A stretch of 48,935 nucleotides of DNA from Oscillospiraceae bacterium (GCA_017408395.1 JAFQUQ010000019.1:1-48935), one strand, 5' to 3'. Counted from the first letter of the stretch, positions 1 to 8,641 are shown. Notes: a model not told the origin generated them from the letters alone. Program-made: numbers and translations.

Positions 1-37
1 CAGAGGGTCTGGGGTTCAAATCCCCAATAGCTCACCA
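1..37 (+). tRNA. 3' end of a tRNA (partial)
   Basis: The first 37 bases read as a T-arm (TGGGG, loop TTCAAAT, CCCCA), the 3' acceptor strand ATAGCTC, discriminator A and an encoded CCA. The anticodon arm lies before the window, so the isotype cannot be given. An intrinsic terminator follows directly, so this is the last gene of its transcript. Confidence 0.85.
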
Positions 38-39
38 GT

Positions 40-94
40 AAAAAGCCTTGTAAAGCTTGATTTTATCAGCGTTTACAAGGCTTTTTATTTTTTT
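40..94 (+). terminator. Intrinsic terminator after the tRNA
   Basis: Inverted repeat AAAAGCCTTGTAAA / TTTACAAGGCTTTT with a T-rich tail. The flanking A and T runs let it work in both directions, so it may also stop the thiamine operon coming the other way. Bases 95-156 hold no gene that I can see. Confidence 0.85.
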
Positions 95-156
95 GCAGCC
101 ATCATTTTGAAAGTAAATGTGATTTGCTGCTTTGAGTCTGCAAAAAATCACAATTT

Positions 157-960
157 TTACAGCTCTTTAAACAAATACCCGTGATCCATCGGACCGCTTC
201 CCTTGCCCAGATCAAGCATAGCGGATAATGCACCCGAAATATATTCCTTTGCAAGCCTTACCGACTGCTTTAAATCATACCCTTTTGCAAGATCTGAAGC
301 TATTGCAGATGACAGTGTACAGCCTGTACCGTGGGTATTGGGATTGTCGATACGGACACCCTCAAACCACGTAATCCCGTCACTTTCATATAGCAAGTCG
401 TTTGCGTCGTTAATGCTGTGTCCGCCTTTCAGAAGCACCTCACAGCCGTAAATTTTGTTAATACGTTCTGCCGCTTTCTCCATATCGGATTTATCGGCAA
501 TTTTCATCCCCGACAGCACCTCTGCTTCGGGAATGTTCGGAGTGACAAGGTACGCAACAGGAAGTAATTCTTCTTTAAGCACAGCCACCGCTTCTTCGGA
601 AATAAGCCTTGCACCGCTTGTTGCAATCATTACAGGGTCAACCACAATATTTTTTGCACCGTAAAATGCAAGCCTTTCTGCAATAACCTCAATCAGCCTG
701 TCATTTGCAGTCATACCGATTTTTACGGCATCGGGAAAAATGTCCGTAAACACAGCATCTATCTGCTGTCCGAGAAATTCGGGCGTCACTTCTGAAATTG
801 CAGTAACTCCCATAGTATTCTGTGCGGTAAGTGCGGTTATGGCACTCATTCCGTAAACACCGTTTGCAAGCATTGTCTTTAAATCCGCCTGAATTCCTGC
901 ACCGCCGCTTGAGTCGCTTCCTGCGATCGTTAGGGCGGTTTTAATTTTGCTGTAATTCAT
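157..960 (-). CDS. thiD: Hydroxymethylpyrimidine / phosphomethylpyrimidine kinase
   Basis: Ribokinase-fold kinase that phosphorylates HMP and HMP-P to HMP-PP, the pyrimidine half of thiamine phosphate, in the cytoplasm. The 267-residue length is usual. The N-terminus carries the family motif TIAGSDSSGGAGIQAD, and the C-terminal part holds the anion-hole/catalytic motif NPNTHGTGCTLSSAIA. The start is preceded by a GAGGGGG ribosome binding site. It is the last gene of the thi operon and overlaps the 3' end of thiE by 20 bases, which suggests translational coupling. Transcription is expected to depend on the TPP riboswitch ahead of thiC. The identification is secure from motifs and context. Confidence 0.95.
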   Translation of the reverse strand: MNYSKIKTALTIAGSDSSGGAGIQADLKTMLANGVYGMSAITALTAQNTMGVTAISEVTPEFLGQQIDAVFTDIFPDAVKIGMTANDRLIEVIAERLAFYGAKNIVVDPVMIATSGARLISEEAVAVLKEELLPVAYLVTPNIPEAEVLSGMKIADKSDMEKAAERINKIYGCEVLLKGGHSINDANDLLYESDGITWFEGVRIDNPNTHGTGCTLSSAIASDLAKGYDLKQSVRLAKEYISGALSAMLDLGKGSGPMDHGYLFKEL

Positions 961-1576
961 TGAAAGCCCCCCTCAATTCCTTTGCAGCAATGCACGGGTC
1001 GTCTGCCTTCATAATTGCTGAAACAGCACAGATACCGTCAATTCCGCTGCCTTTAAGAACGTGGATATTGTCCTTGTTCAGACCGCCGATTGCATTTACT
1101 TTAATCGGTACTGCCTTCACGATTTCTTTCAGAGTTTCAACAGAAGTAAGCACGGTTTTTACCTTTGTAGTCGTAGGATAAATCGCACCCACACCAAGAT
1201 AATCCGCACCCTGTTCATAAGCTTCTGTCGCCTGTGGTACTGTCTTTGCAGTCGCACCGACGATTTTGCCATTGCCCATAAGCTTACGTGCTATCCTGAC
1301 AGGCATATCGGACTGCCCGACGTGCACTCCTTCCGCATTTACAGCAAGGGCAACGTCTGCCCTGTCGTCAATAATAAGCGGAATATTGTACTGCATTGTA
1401 ATTTCGTGAACCTTTTCGGCAAGGGAGAGATACTCCCTCGTTGTACGTTCCTTTTCACGAAGCTGAACAAGCGTAACACCGCCCTTGCAGGCTTCTTCAA
1501 CACGTCGGAGAAATTCTTCTTCCGTGTAATTCGTGCTGTCGGTTATAAAATACATAGTTGTATCAAGCTTTTTCAT
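941..1576 (-). CDS. thiE: Thiamine-phosphate synthase
   Basis: TIM-barrel enzyme that couples HMP-PP with the thiazole phosphate to give thiamine phosphate. Recognisable segments are TLVQLREKE near the N-terminus (substrate binding), DDRADVALAVNAEGVHVGQSD (Mg/pyrophosphate binding), GVGAIYPTTTK (pyrophosphate loop) and VNAIGGL near the C-terminus. I place the start at 1576 (MKKLDTTMYF) because GAGGTG lies just before it; a longer in-frame GTG at 1582 is part of that ribosome binding site. It lies 7 bases after thiH and overlaps thiD. The 211-residue length is typical of single-domain ThiE. Confidence 0.95.
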   Translation of the reverse strand: MKKLDTTMYFITDSTNYTEEEFLRRVEEACKGGVTLVQLREKERTTREYLSLAEKVHEITMQYNIPLIIDDRADVALAVNAEGVHVGQSDMPVRIARKLMGNGKIVGATAKTVPQATEAYEQGADYLGVGAIYPTTTKVKTVLTSVETLKEIVKAVPIKVNAIGGLNKDNIHVLKGSGIDGICAVSAIMKADDPCIAAKELRGAFNELQQN

Positions 1577-1583
1577 AAACACC

Positions 1584-2837
1584 TCACATATAGATATAAT
1601 CGTTCAAAACAGGCTGTAAGCCCTCAGCGGCAATGTCCTTGTACATCACGTCAAGGCTTCTGCCGTCATTTATCTCAAACTGTTCGTCACCCTCGTTTCC
1701 GTCAGTTTTCTTGCCGTTGTACTTGCTTTCGTGGTCACCGATACCCGTGGAAACACCTGCTGAAACCTTTGTTGCTGCAATCTTCACAATACCGTTGCGG
1801 AAGCTTTCGCTTTCCCTTGATGAAACTGTAATTCCAACGTAAGGCAGAAAAATCCTGTACGCACAGATAATCTGACAAAGCTGTGTTTCATGGACATCAA
1901 GGGGATTGATTTTGTCGTTGTTGATAATCGGGCGTAATCTCGGACAGGACAGGGACATTTCAGCGTGAGGGTATTTGCGCTGTAAAAACCAGACGTGCAG
2001 AGCGCTTGCCAAAGCATCTTTTCGGAAATCGGACAAGCCTAAAAGTGCCGAAAATGCAACTCCCCTCATACCTCCCAGCAAAGCACGTTCCTGTGCGTCA
2101 AAGCGGTATGGGTAAACACGTTTATGTCCAAGCAGGTGCAAATCTGAATAACGGTCGCTGTCGTAGGTTTCCTGAAAAACTGTAACATAATCAGCACCGC
2201 ATTCGTGAAGATAACGATATTCATCAACGTTAACGGGATAAACTTCAATTCCCACCATACGAAAATATTTTCGTGCTAACTTACACGCTTCACCGATGTA
2301 TTCGACGTTGCTTTGTGCACGGCTTTCTCCCGTGAGAATTAGGATTTCCTCCATTCCGCTGTCAGAGATAATCTGCATTTCACGTTCAATCTGCTCCATA
2401 TCAAGCTTCATACGGTTGATGTTGTTGTAGCAGTTGAAACCGCAGTATACGCAGTAATTCTCGCAGTAGTTTGCAATATAAAGCGGTGTGAACATATACA
2501 CGGTGTTGCCGAAATGTTTCGACGTTTCAAGCCTTGCACGCTGTGCAAGCTGTTCGAGAAACGGTTCTGCGGCAGGTGATAAAAGTGCCTTGAAATCCTC
2601 GATAGTACAGGTTTCGTGCTCAAGTGCCGCCTTTACGTCCTTTGCGGTATAGCGTGCGTAATCATAACTATCCATTTCAGAAAGCACCTTTTCCATTATG
2701 TCGGAATTGATTTTCTCCATTCCGTCCATATATTCCATATGATTTGTACGGCTTGCAGGGTCGGTTTCAAGGCGGTGCTTCTTTTCAAGTGCAGAGGACG
2801 AAAGGTGTTCGCCGTCCACAAAAAATCTGTTATCCAT
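1584..2837 (-). CDS. thiH: 2-iminoacetate synthase (radical SAM tyrosine lyase)
   Basis: Radical SAM enzyme that cleaves tyrosine to dehydroglycine (2-iminoacetate) and p-cresol, feeding thiazole formation by ThiG. The iron-sulfur motif CxxxCxxC is visible as CENYCVYC about 110 residues in, followed by GFNCYNN. The later segment MSLSCPRLRP and the C-terminal half match ThiH. Use of ThiH rather than the oxygen-dependent glycine oxidase ThiO fits an anaerobe. The start at 2837 is set by a GAGGTG site; the in-frame GTG at 2843 belongs to that site. Eight bases separate it from thiG upstream. Confidence 0.94.
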   Translation of the reverse strand: MDNRFFVDGEHLSSSALEKKHRLETDPASRTNHMEYMDGMEKINSDIMEKVLSEMDSYDYARYTAKDVKAALEHETCTIEDFKALLSPAAEPFLEQLAQRARLETSKHFGNTVYMFTPLYIANYCENYCVYCGFNCYNNINRMKLDMEQIEREMQIISDSGMEEILILTGESRAQSNVEYIGEACKLARKYFRMVGIEVYPVNVDEYRYLHECGADYVTVFQETYDSDRYSDLHLLGHKRVYPYRFDAQERALLGGMRGVAFSALLGLSDFRKDALASALHVWFLQRKYPHAEMSLSCPRLRPIINNDKINPLDVHETQLCQIICAYRIFLPYVGITVSSRESESFRNGIVKIAATKVSAGVSTGIGDHESKYNGKKTDGNEGDEQFEINDGRSLDVMYKDIAAEGLQPVLNDYIYM

Positions 2838-2844
2838 AAGCACC

Positions 2845-3615
2845 TCAATCTCTCAGAAAACCTGTCAGCGGATCAGATGCCGAAGCTCCTCTTGCAAGCA
2901 CTCGTCCAAGTCCTGAAAGGTAAGCTTTTCGTCCTGCTTCAACAGCATTCTTGAAGGCTGAAGCCATCATCGGCAAATCTCCTGCTGTTGCAAGAGCCGT
3001 ATTCGCCATAATTGCCGCCGCCCCCATTTCCATAGCTTCGCAGGCCTGTGATGGTCTGCCGATACCTGCATCAACGATGACGGGAAGGTCGATTTCATCT
3101 ACAAGTATCTGAATGAACTCTCTTGTGGCAAGCCCCTTGTTTGAGCCGATTGGTGCAGCAAGGGGCATTACAGCCGCCGCACCTGCGTTGACAAAGTCAC
3201 GTGCCGAATACAAATCGGGGTACATATAAGGCAGCACAACAAACCCCTCTTTTGCAAGAATTTCAGTAGCCTTTACAGTTTCGTTGTTGTCAGGGAGCAA
3301 ATATTTCGTGTCACGCATAATTTCAATCTTTACAAAATCACCGCACCCGATTTCTCTTGCAAGCCTTGCAATCCTGACAGCCTCCTCCGCTGTTCTTGCA
3401 CCCGACGTATTGGGTAAGAGCGTAACTCCCTTTGGTATGTAATCGAGAATATTTTCCTGTTCCTTAGTGTTTGCACGGCGTACCGCAAGGGTGATAATTT
3501 CCGCACCTGCGTCACGTACAGCCGCTTCAATAAGGTTAAGGGAATACTTGCCCGAGCCTAAAATAAAGCGTGAGTTAAACTCGTGTCCGCCTAAAATAAG
3601 TTTATCATTGTTCAT
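2845..3615 (-). CDS. thiG: Thiazole synthase
   Basis: Forms the thiazole phosphate ring from deoxyxylulose 5-phosphate, 2-iminoacetate and sulfur delivered by ThiS thiocarboxylate. It is a 256-residue TIM barrel with the N-terminal signature [12 protein letters not shown] and the segments [51 protein letters not shown] (given here only as a landmark) and [14 protein letters not shown]. The ATG is preceded by AAAGGA. It sits between thiF and thiH, the usual neighbours in clostridial thiamine operons. Confidence 0.96.
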   Translation of the reverse strand: MNNDKLILGGHEFNSRFILGSGKYSLNLIEAAVRDAGAEIITLAVRRANTKEQENILDYIPKGVTLLPNTSGARTAEEAVRIARLAREIGCGDFVKIEIMRDTKYLLPDNNETVKATEILAKEGFVVLPYMYPDLYSARDFVNAGAAAVMPLAAPIGSNKGLATREFIQILVDEIDLPVIVDAGIGRPSQACEAMEMGAAAIMANTALATAGDLPMMASAFKNAVEAGRKAYLSGLGRVLARGASASDPLTGFLRD

Positions 3616-3629
3616 AGTGTAAATCCTTT

Positions 3630-4256
3630 CTATACTTCAAGTTTGCCTGCGATAATACGCAGAACCGTGTTCGCCTGATGTGCGGCACACAGCATTACAC
3701 GTGGAGCAAAAAGTGTTCCGTCATCAGCAACATCGTTTGCTCCGTCACCGCAGATATAAAGCCGCTTGCCAAGCTTTTTCGTCAGTATCGTGTTGCCTGT
3801 ATACATACCGGACATTCCCGATGCCGCAACCATGTACTTTTCGGGGTAACGCTCCGCAACTTCATTAACAAGCATCGCCTTGCACTCTGCATTGTCAAAA
3901 CACTCGCATACAATGTCACAATCAGCAATAATCGAGAGGTTTTCTTCTGTGAGTTTCACCGTATGCGTTACAACCTCGCAGTAGGGTGCAATCTCAGCAA
4001 GCGTCTGCTTCATGGCTTCTGTCTTACACATTCCGAGCTGTGAAACAGCATACTGCTGACGGTGCAGGTTTGAAGCATCCACTTTGTCAAAGTCAATCAG
4101 ATGAATCGTTCCCACACCTGCCCTCGCAAGTGAAATTGCAACGTTTGAGCCAAGCCCGCCAAGCCCACAGACCGTAACGCAGGATGACGAAAATTTTTGC
4201 TGTAAATCTGCTCCGTTCCTTTGTTGAAGTGTATTGTACCATTCTTCCCTTGTCAT
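3630..4256 (-). CDS. thiF: Sulfur carrier ThiS adenylyltransferase
   Basis: E1-like enzyme that adenylates the C-terminal glycine of ThiS so that it can be loaded with sulfur. The short length (208 residues) matches the small clostridial ThiF subgroup. The Rossmann nucleotide motif GLGGLGSN is near residue 32, followed by [17 protein letters not shown], the ATP-binding region of the ThiF/MoeB family. I prefer the ATG at 4256, which follows AGGTGG by 8 bases and nearly abuts the thiS stop. An in-frame GTG at 4268 would overlap thiS by 11 bases. Confidence 0.93.
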   Translation of the reverse strand: MTREEWYNTLQQRNGADLQQKFSSSCVTVCGLGGLGSNVAISLARAGVGTIHLIDFDKVDASNLHRQQYAVSQLGMCKTEAMKQTLAEIAPYCEVVTHTVKLTEENLSIIADCDIVCECFDNAECKAMLVNEVAERYPEKYMVAASGMSGMYTGNTILTKKLGKRLYICGDGANDVADDGTLFAPRVMLCAAHQANTVLRIIAGKLEV

Positions 4257-4257
4257 A

Positions 4258-4452
4258 TCAGCCGCCACCTACAAAGCTTACGATTTCAATGCTGTCGCCG
4301 TCCTGAAAAAGTGTACTTTCGTATTGTGATTTCGGAAGAATATCTCCGTTGATCTCTACCGCCACACGCTTTAAGTCATAGCCGCTTTCAGTAAGATACT
4401 GTGCAACGGTCTGATCTGTAACATTCAGTTCTTTACCATTGATTTTTACCAT
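4258..4452 (-). CDS. thiS: Sulfur carrier protein ThiS
   Basis: Ubiquitin-like 64-residue sulfur carrier ending in the required diglycine (SFVGGG). The C-terminal glycine is adenylated by ThiF and thiocarboxylated, then gives sulfur to ThiG. The start follows GAGGTG by five bases. It lies 9 bases after thiC and directly before thiF, so carrier and activating enzyme are probably made together. Confidence 0.95.
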   Translation of the reverse strand: MVKINGKELNVTDQTVAQYLTESGYDLKRVAVEINGDILPKSQYESTLFQDGDSIEIVSFVGGG

Positions 4453-4461
4453 ATTTTCACC

Positions 4462-5760
4462 TCACAGAATGTCGATATATTCGCCTTCAAGCGCTTTGTT
4501 CATACTTCTCACAGCACAGAATTTACCGCACATTGAACAGCTTTCCTCAATCTCAGGCTTCCTGTCATCACGGATTTTCTTCGCTGTTTCGGGGTCAATG
4601 GAACACTCCCATTGTTTATCCCAGTCAAAAGTCCTGCGTGCGTCAGCCATTGCATCATCAATGTCCCTTGCGTGAGGAATATGCTTTGCAATATCAGCGG
4701 CGTGTGCGGCAATTTTAGAAGCGATTATGCCTTGCTTTACATCTTCAACATTCGGCAAAGCAAGATGTTCGGCAGGGGTTACATAGCAAAGAAATGCCGC
4801 ACCGTTCATTGCCGCAGCAGCACCGCCGATCGCAGAAGTTATGTGGTCGTAGCCTGGGGCAATATCCGTAACAAGAGGACCTAAAACGTAAAACGGTGCA
4901 CCCATACATATAGTCTGCTGTATCTTCATATTTGCTGCAATCTGATCGAGAGGCATATGTCCCGGCCCCTCAATCATAACCTGAACATCCTTCTCCCACG
5001 CCCTTTTGGTAAGCTCACCAAGGCGCACCAATTCCTCAATTTGACAAACATCGCTTGCATCGGCAAGACACCCCGGACGGCAGGCGTCACCAAGAGAAAT
5101 CGTTACATCATACTCACGGCATATTTCCAGAATTTCATCATAAAATTCATAGAACGGATTTTCGTTGCCTGTCATACTCATCCATGCAAAAACAAGTGAG
5201 CCGCCTCGTGAGACAATGTTCATCTTACGTTTATGCTGTTTTATCTGCTCAATGGTCTTGCGTGTAATTCCGCAGTGCAGTGTTACAAAATCAACACCAT
5301 CCTCAGCATGCAGACGTACCACGTCAATAAAATCTTTTGCTGTAAGGGCTGCAAGGTCACGCTTATAGTGAATAACACTGTCATAAACGGGAACTGTGCC
5401 TATCATTGCAGGACATTCCGCAACAAGCTTCTGTCTGAAAGGCTGGGTATTGCCGTGAGAGGACAGATCCATTATTGCATCAGCCCCCATATTTACTGCT
5501 GTCATTACCTTTTGCATCTCAATGTCATAATCCTTGCAGTCCCTTGAAACGCCAAGATTTACATTGATTTTAGTACGTAACATTGAACCTACGCCATTAG
5601 GATCAATGCTTTTGTGAAGTCTGTTTGCACAGATCGCAACCCTGCCTTCTGCAACGAACTGACGTATTTCTTCAGGATTACGGTATTCCTTTTTTGCAAC
5701 AACCTCCATTTCTTTTGTAATAATTCCTTTTCGTGCCGCTTCCATTTGTGTTCTGTACAT
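4462..5760 (-). CDS. thiC: Phosphomethylpyrimidine synthase
   Basis: Noncanonical radical SAM enzyme that rearranges aminoimidazole ribotide into HMP phosphate. At 432 residues it is the shorter form usual in clostridia. The C-terminal iron-sulfur motif CxxCxxxxC is visible as CSMCGKFC, and family segments include [12 protein letters not shown] and [17 protein letters not shown]. The start follows GGAGG. It is the first gene of the seven-gene operon and lies just after a TPP riboswitch with a terminator. With ThiH/G/S/F, ThiE and ThiD the operon covers both thiamine halves and their joining; no final ThiL kinase is seen in the window. Confidence 0.97.
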   Translation of the reverse strand: MYRTQMEAARKGIITKEMEVVAKKEYRNPEEIRQFVAEGRVAICANRLHKSIDPNGVGSMLRTKINVNLGVSRDCKDYDIEMQKVMTAVNMGADAIMDLSSHGNTQPFRQKLVAECPAMIGTVPVYDSVIHYKRDLAALTAKDFIDVVRLHAEDGVDFVTLHCGITRKTIEQIKQHKRKMNIVSRGGSLVFAWMSMTGNENPFYEFYDEILEICREYDVTISLGDACRPGCLADASDVCQIEELVRLGELTKRAWEKDVQVMIEGPGHMPLDQIAANMKIQQTICMGAPFYVLGPLVTDIAPGYDHITSAIGGAAAAMNGAAFLCYVTPAEHLALPNVEDVKQGIIASKIAAHAADIAKHIPHARDIDDAMADARRTFDWDKQWECSIDPETAKKIRDDRKPEIEESCSMCGKFCAVRSMNKALEGEYIDIL

Positions 5761-5796
5761 AGCTTTCCTCCCTCAAATTATTTCTAACAGACGGAA

Positions 5797-5830
5797 ACAA
5801 AAAAGAAGCTACCGATTTCGATAGCTTCTT
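5797..5830 (-). terminator. Regulatory terminator of the thi leader
   Basis: On the minus strand the hairpin arms AAGAAGCTA and TAGCTTCTT enclose about ten bases and are followed by T6. It lies between the TPP aptamer and thiC, where an expression platform is expected. Premature termination when TPP is bound is the likely mechanism (inference). Confidence 0.85.
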
Positions 5831-5843
5831 AGTATGCATATAT

Positions 5844-5863
5844 AAAAAATGCACCGACGTGCA
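5844..5863 (-). terminator. Second, shorter hairpin with T-run in the thi leader
   Basis: Minus strand TGCAC-GTCG-GTGCA followed by T6, about 20 bases after the aptamer and before the main terminator. It may be a weak extra terminator or part of the antiterminator switch. Its role cannot be settled by eye. Confidence 0.45.
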
Positions 5864-5883
5864 AGCGTCAGCGCTTTACAGTC

Positions 5884-5967
5884 GTCCCTACGTTGGCATT
5901 ATCCAAATCAGGTTATCGGTCGGAGGTTATACCTCCCTCTCAGCCTGTAATACAAGCTCCCGTCTGT
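5884..5967 (-). promoter_or_regulatory. TPP riboswitch (THI element)
   Basis: The minus strand carries the conserved blocks of the THI box: CTGAGAGGG in the pyrimidine-sensing arm, then CCTGATTTGGATAATGCCA and CGTAGGGA. It lies between a strong promoter and the terminator before thiC. Thiamine pyrophosphate binding should reduce expression of the whole thi operon. Confidence 0.96.
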
Positions 5968-5981
5968 TAAATTGTGTTTTT

Positions 5982-6010
5982 ATTATACACCGCTGATTTA
6001 CAAATGTCAA
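5982..6010 (-). promoter_or_regulatory. Promoter of the thi operon
   Basis: Consensus TTGACA (6005-6010), exactly 17 bases, and consensus TATAAT (5982-5987) on the minus strand, just upstream of the TPP riboswitch. Confidence 0.9.
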
Positions 6011-6107
6011 GATGTAAATGTAATTACACAAGTTTTCTTTCTCACAGGACGTATGCTTTATTTCTTGATGCATCACAAATTACAATCGGTGAAGAATTTT
6101 GGGAGAT

Positions 6108-6137
6108 AAAAAAACCTCGCAGGATAGACCTGCGGGG
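6108..6137 (-). terminator. Terminator of rplM-rpsI
   Basis: Minus strand hairpin CCCCGCAGG / CCTGCGAGG with one G-U pair, followed by T7, about 30 bases after the rpsI stop. The stretch 6011-6107 shows nothing else. Confidence 0.88.
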
Positions 6138-6169
6138 TGATTTTTCTTTGTAAACCCATTCGGGTAAAA

Positions 6170-6571
6170 TTATCTCTTGGAGAACTGAGGAGCGCGACGA
6201 GCAGCCTTTAAGCCGTACTTCTTTCTTTCCTTCATTCTTGGGTCACGAGTGAGGAAGCCAGCCTTCTTAAGGGAAGGACGGAGAGCTTCATCATACTTGA
6301 GAAGAGCTCTGGAAAGACCGTGACGGATAGCACCAGCCTGACCTGTTACGCCGCCGCCTGCTACTGTACATACAATGTCAAACTTTTCAGATGTTTCTGT
6401 AAGTACGAGTGGCTGTCTAACGATGAGCTTAAGTGTTTCAAGACCAAAATAGTCGTTGATATCTCTGCCGTTGATTGTAACGTTACCGCTGCCTGGGTAA
6501 ACTCTAACTCTTGCTACGGAGCTCTTTCTTCTGCCTGTGCCGTAGTAATATGGCTGTTTGGATTCGTACAT
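6170..6571 (-). CDS. rpsI: 30S ribosomal protein S9 (uS9)
   Basis: Small-subunit ribosomal protein whose basic tail reaches the P-site tRNA. The sequence has the family landmarks [15 protein letters not shown] near the N-terminus, [14 protein letters not shown] in the middle and the C-terminus RRAPQFSKR ending in the conserved SKR. Length 133 is normal for S9. It follows rplM by 14 bases in the universal rplM-rpsI pair and is closed by an intrinsic terminator. Confidence 0.98.
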   Translation of the reverse strand: MYESKQPYYYGTGRRKSSVARVRVYPGSGNVTINGRDINDYFGLETLKLIVRQPLVLTETSEKFDIVCTVAGGGVTGQAGAIRHGLSRALLKYDEALRPSLKKAGFLTRDPRMKERKKYGLKAARRAPQFSKR

Positions 6572-6585
6572 ATTAAGCTACCTCC

Positions 6586-7014
6586 TTATATCTCGTAGAT
6601 TTCAGGCTTCTGAGCTGCGTTATCATGTTCAGGACCTGCATAAGTTCTGAGACGTGTAAGTGCTGCTCTGCCGAGTGTATTGTTAGGAAGCATGCCGTTT
6701 ACAGCAATCTTCATTGCTCTTTCCGGTTCATTCTTCATCATATCGCTGTACTTGATTTCCTTGAGACCGCCGATCCAGCCTGTGTGCCACTTGTAAGTCT
6801 TCTGTTCAAGCTTCTTACCTGTGAGCACTGCCTTGGAGCAGTTGATGATGATTACGTGGTCTCCGCAATCTGCGTGTGGTGCAAATGTAGGCTTGTTCTT
6901 GCCTCTGAGGATTGATGCAGCAGCTGCAGCTACTCTACCGAGTGACTTATCAGTAGCATCAATAACATACCACTTGCGGCTGATTTCGTTAGCCTTTGGC
7001 ATATAAGTTGACAT
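6586..7014 (-). CDS. rplM: 50S ribosomal protein L13 (uL13)
   Basis: Early-assembling large-subunit protein. Landmarks are WYVIDATDKSLGRVAAAAASIL near the N-terminus, HADCGDHVIIINC, and GMLPNNTLGRAALTRLRTYAG in the C-terminal half. The start is placed at 7014: AAGGAG is 7 bases before this ATG but only about one base from the in-frame ATG at 7020. It is transcribed from a consensus promoter through a structured leader. Confidence 0.97.
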   Translation of the reverse strand: MSTYMPKANEISRKWYVIDATDKSLGRVAAAAASILRGKNKPTFAPHADCGDHVIIINCSKAVLTGKKLEQKTYKWHTGWIGGLKEIKYSDMMKNEPERAMKIAVNGMLPNNTLGRAALTRLRTYAGPEHDNAAQKPEIYEI

Positions 7015-7037
7015 AGTCATTCTCCTTTATATTAATA

Positions 7038-7087
7038 GTATGATTCCTGCCCGACGTTTAATCACTCTTGTAGGCAACTCCTCATAC
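7038..7087 (-). promoter_or_regulatory. Structured leader before rplM (possible L13 leader)
   Basis: On the minus strand GTATGA and TCATAC form the base of a stem that continues, after an internal loop, with TTGCC / GGCAG around a 21-base loop. It lies in the 5' UTR between the promoter and the rplM ribosome binding site, the position of autoregulatory L13 leaders in Firmicutes. Assignment to that RNA family is inferred. Confidence 0.55.
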
Positions 7088-7118
7088 AATCTGATGTACG
7101 TCCGACACAACATTTAGT

Positions 7119-7147
7119 ATTATACACATTTGATTTTACATTGTCAA
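7119..7147 (-). promoter_or_regulatory. Promoter of rplM-rpsI
   Basis: Consensus TTGACA (7142-7147), 17-base spacer, consensus TATAAT (7119-7124) on the minus strand. Confidence 0.9.
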
Positions 7148-7336
7148 TAGTCAAAATGCTGAATTTTTAAAATATATCCCCTATTCTCTCGTTTTCTCTG
7201 CGTTTTACTCTTTTTCTCTACGTTTCTCTAATTTCATTTCATTTTTCATATTGTTCTTTTTTTATTGATTTTTACATCGTTTTTTTATGTATTCGTCAAA
7301 AAATTACTATAAAAAGAGTTTTTTATCCAAATTCTA

Positions 7337-7365
7337 TTGACATTGCTTATATTGAGGTATATAAT
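7337..7365 (+). promoter_or_regulatory. Promoter upstream of the lipoprotein/aro cluster
   Basis: Consensus TTGACA (7337-7342), 17 bases, TATAAT (7360-7365). It gives a leader of more than 200 bases before the lipoprotein gene and precedes a small hydrophobic ORF. The rest of 7148-7595 is AT-rich with no other gene seen. Confidence 0.85.
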
Positions 7366-7399
7366 AATTGTATATTTTAAGTTGCGGAGATTATTTGCG

Positions 7400-7504
7400 A
7401 TGAATACTATCCTGTTTATATTCAGCTTTATATTTTTTGCAGGCTTCAGCTTTTACAACAGCTTTAGCTTTGGTTTTTTCTGCCGCAAAAAATATTCTGC
7501 CTGA
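7400..7504 (+). CDS. Possible 34-residue hydrophobic peptide
   Basis: ATG-initiated ORF beginning MNTILFIFSFIFFAGFSF and ending CRKKYSA. It is almost entirely hydrophobic with a short basic tail, so if translated it would insert in the membrane. A GGAG sits about nine bases before the ATG, and a consensus promoter lies 35 bases upstream. It has no recognised family and may be a chance ORF; the phenylalanine richness partly reflects T-rich DNA. Confidence 0.35.
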   Translation: MNTILFIFSFIFFAGFSFYNSFSFGFFCRKKYSA

Positions 7505-7595
7505 AACAGTATGGTAATTTTCTTTTTATAAGTACTTTTACTGTCTGGGGCATTTTGTCACGGACTTTTTTTATTTTAAGAAAGGACTGCTTATT

Positions 7596-8606
7596 ATGAA
7601 ATTAAAAAAAGCATTTACGATTCTTACCTGCTGCTGTATTGCTTTTTCTGCCTTTACAGGCTGTTCAAAGGATGGTGCTGAAAACAATGCAGAGCCTACA
7701 AACGAGGAGCTTTTATCACAGATTGAATCCTTACAGAGTCAGGTCGAATCCCTTAAAGCAGAGACTGTTCCCAACATTTCCTTCAAAAACAAAAATGACT
7801 ATCTTCTCGGAAAGGATAACCCTGCTGTAAGCGAGGCAGTTGCCGAAAAGGAAAAGGTTATGGCTGATCTTCCTGCCACTGTAACTATCGGCAGCGAAGA
7901 ATACAGCACCTCCCTCACCTCCCTTACTTTAAGCAATATGGAGCTGACCGACGAGGATATTAAAAACCTTAAATACATGGTAAACCTCACCGACCTGCAG
8001 ATATATCAGAACAATATAACCGACCTCTCTCCTTTAAAGGGTCTTACAAATCTGACAAACCTTTCACTGTTTAAAAATAAAATCAGTGACCTCACCCCCA
8101 TTGCAGGTCTTATCAATCTTGAGGGACTTTATCTCAGATCAAATGAGCTTTCCGATATTTCCCCTATCGACGGGCTTGTAAATCTCAGGGTACTTGATCT
8201 TTCCGAAAACAACATCACCGATATTTCTCCTCTTTCGGGTCTTCACGAGCTTACACTCCTCCGTCTCAACGACAACAACATAACAAGCATCGCTTCACTC
8301 GGCGGAATGAACAATATGACCCGTCTTCACCTTCACAACAACTATATAAGTGATATTTCACCTGTTATCGATATGATTGAGCTTAATGAGCTTTACATTG
8401 AAAACAATGCTGTTGAATCACTCGAGCCTATTATGTCACTTACAACAATTGAATGGCTCAAAGCAGGCTACAATCCTATTTCAAGCCTTCGTCCCGTTGC
8501 GTCGCTTACAGCGCTTAAAAAGCTTTACATAGAAAATGTGGAAGTTGACACGGAAACTATGGACTACCTTATAGAACAGCTTCCCGATACAACAATCGTT
8601 CAGTAA
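7596..8606 (+). CDS. Leucine-rich-repeat lipoprotein
   Basis: A 336-residue exported protein. It has a basic N-terminus, a hydrophobic stretch and a lipobox (FTGC), so it is predicted to be lipid-anchored on the outer face of the membrane. A short predicted coiled coil (about residues 36-57) is followed, from about residue 110, by some nine or ten 22-residue leucine-rich repeats of the bacterial internalin type (LxxLxLxxNxIxDISPL). Such repeats bind proteins or surface ligands; the partner is unknown. Start follows AAAGGA. The gene is only 35 bases before aroF with no terminator, so co-transcription with the shikimate genes is possible though functionally unexplained. Confidence 0.85.
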   Translation: MKLKKAFTILTCCCIAFSAFTGCSKDGAENNAEPTNEELLSQIESLQSQVESLKAETVPNISFKNKNDYLLGKDNPAVSEAVAEKEKVMADLPATVTIGSEEYSTSLTSLTLSNMELTDEDIKNLKYMVNLTDLQIYQNNITDLSPLKGLTNLTNLSLFKNKISDLTPIAGLINLEGLYLRSNELSDISPIDGLVNLRVLDLSENNITDISPLSGLHELTLLRLNDNNITSIASLGGMNNMTRLHLHNNYISDISPVIDMIELNELYIENNAVESLEPIMSLTTIEWLKAGYNPISSLRPVASLTALKKLYIENVEVDTETMDYLIEQLPDTTIVQ

Positions 8607-8641
8607 ATTTTATTTTAAATAAATTCTTGGAGGAACCAAAA

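Noticed and set aside
1-37. Isotype of the leading tRNA
   Set aside because: The anticodon arm is outside the window, so any amino-acid assignment would be a guess.
1061-1831. 256-codon plus-strand ORF across thiE and thiH
   Set aside because: Both genes underneath are certain; no promoter, ribosome binding site or family match on the plus strand.
7900-8560. Periodic repeats that could suggest a CRISPR or DNA repeat array
   Set aside because: The 66-base periodicity comes from 22-residue leucine-rich repeats; units are degenerate and fully coding.
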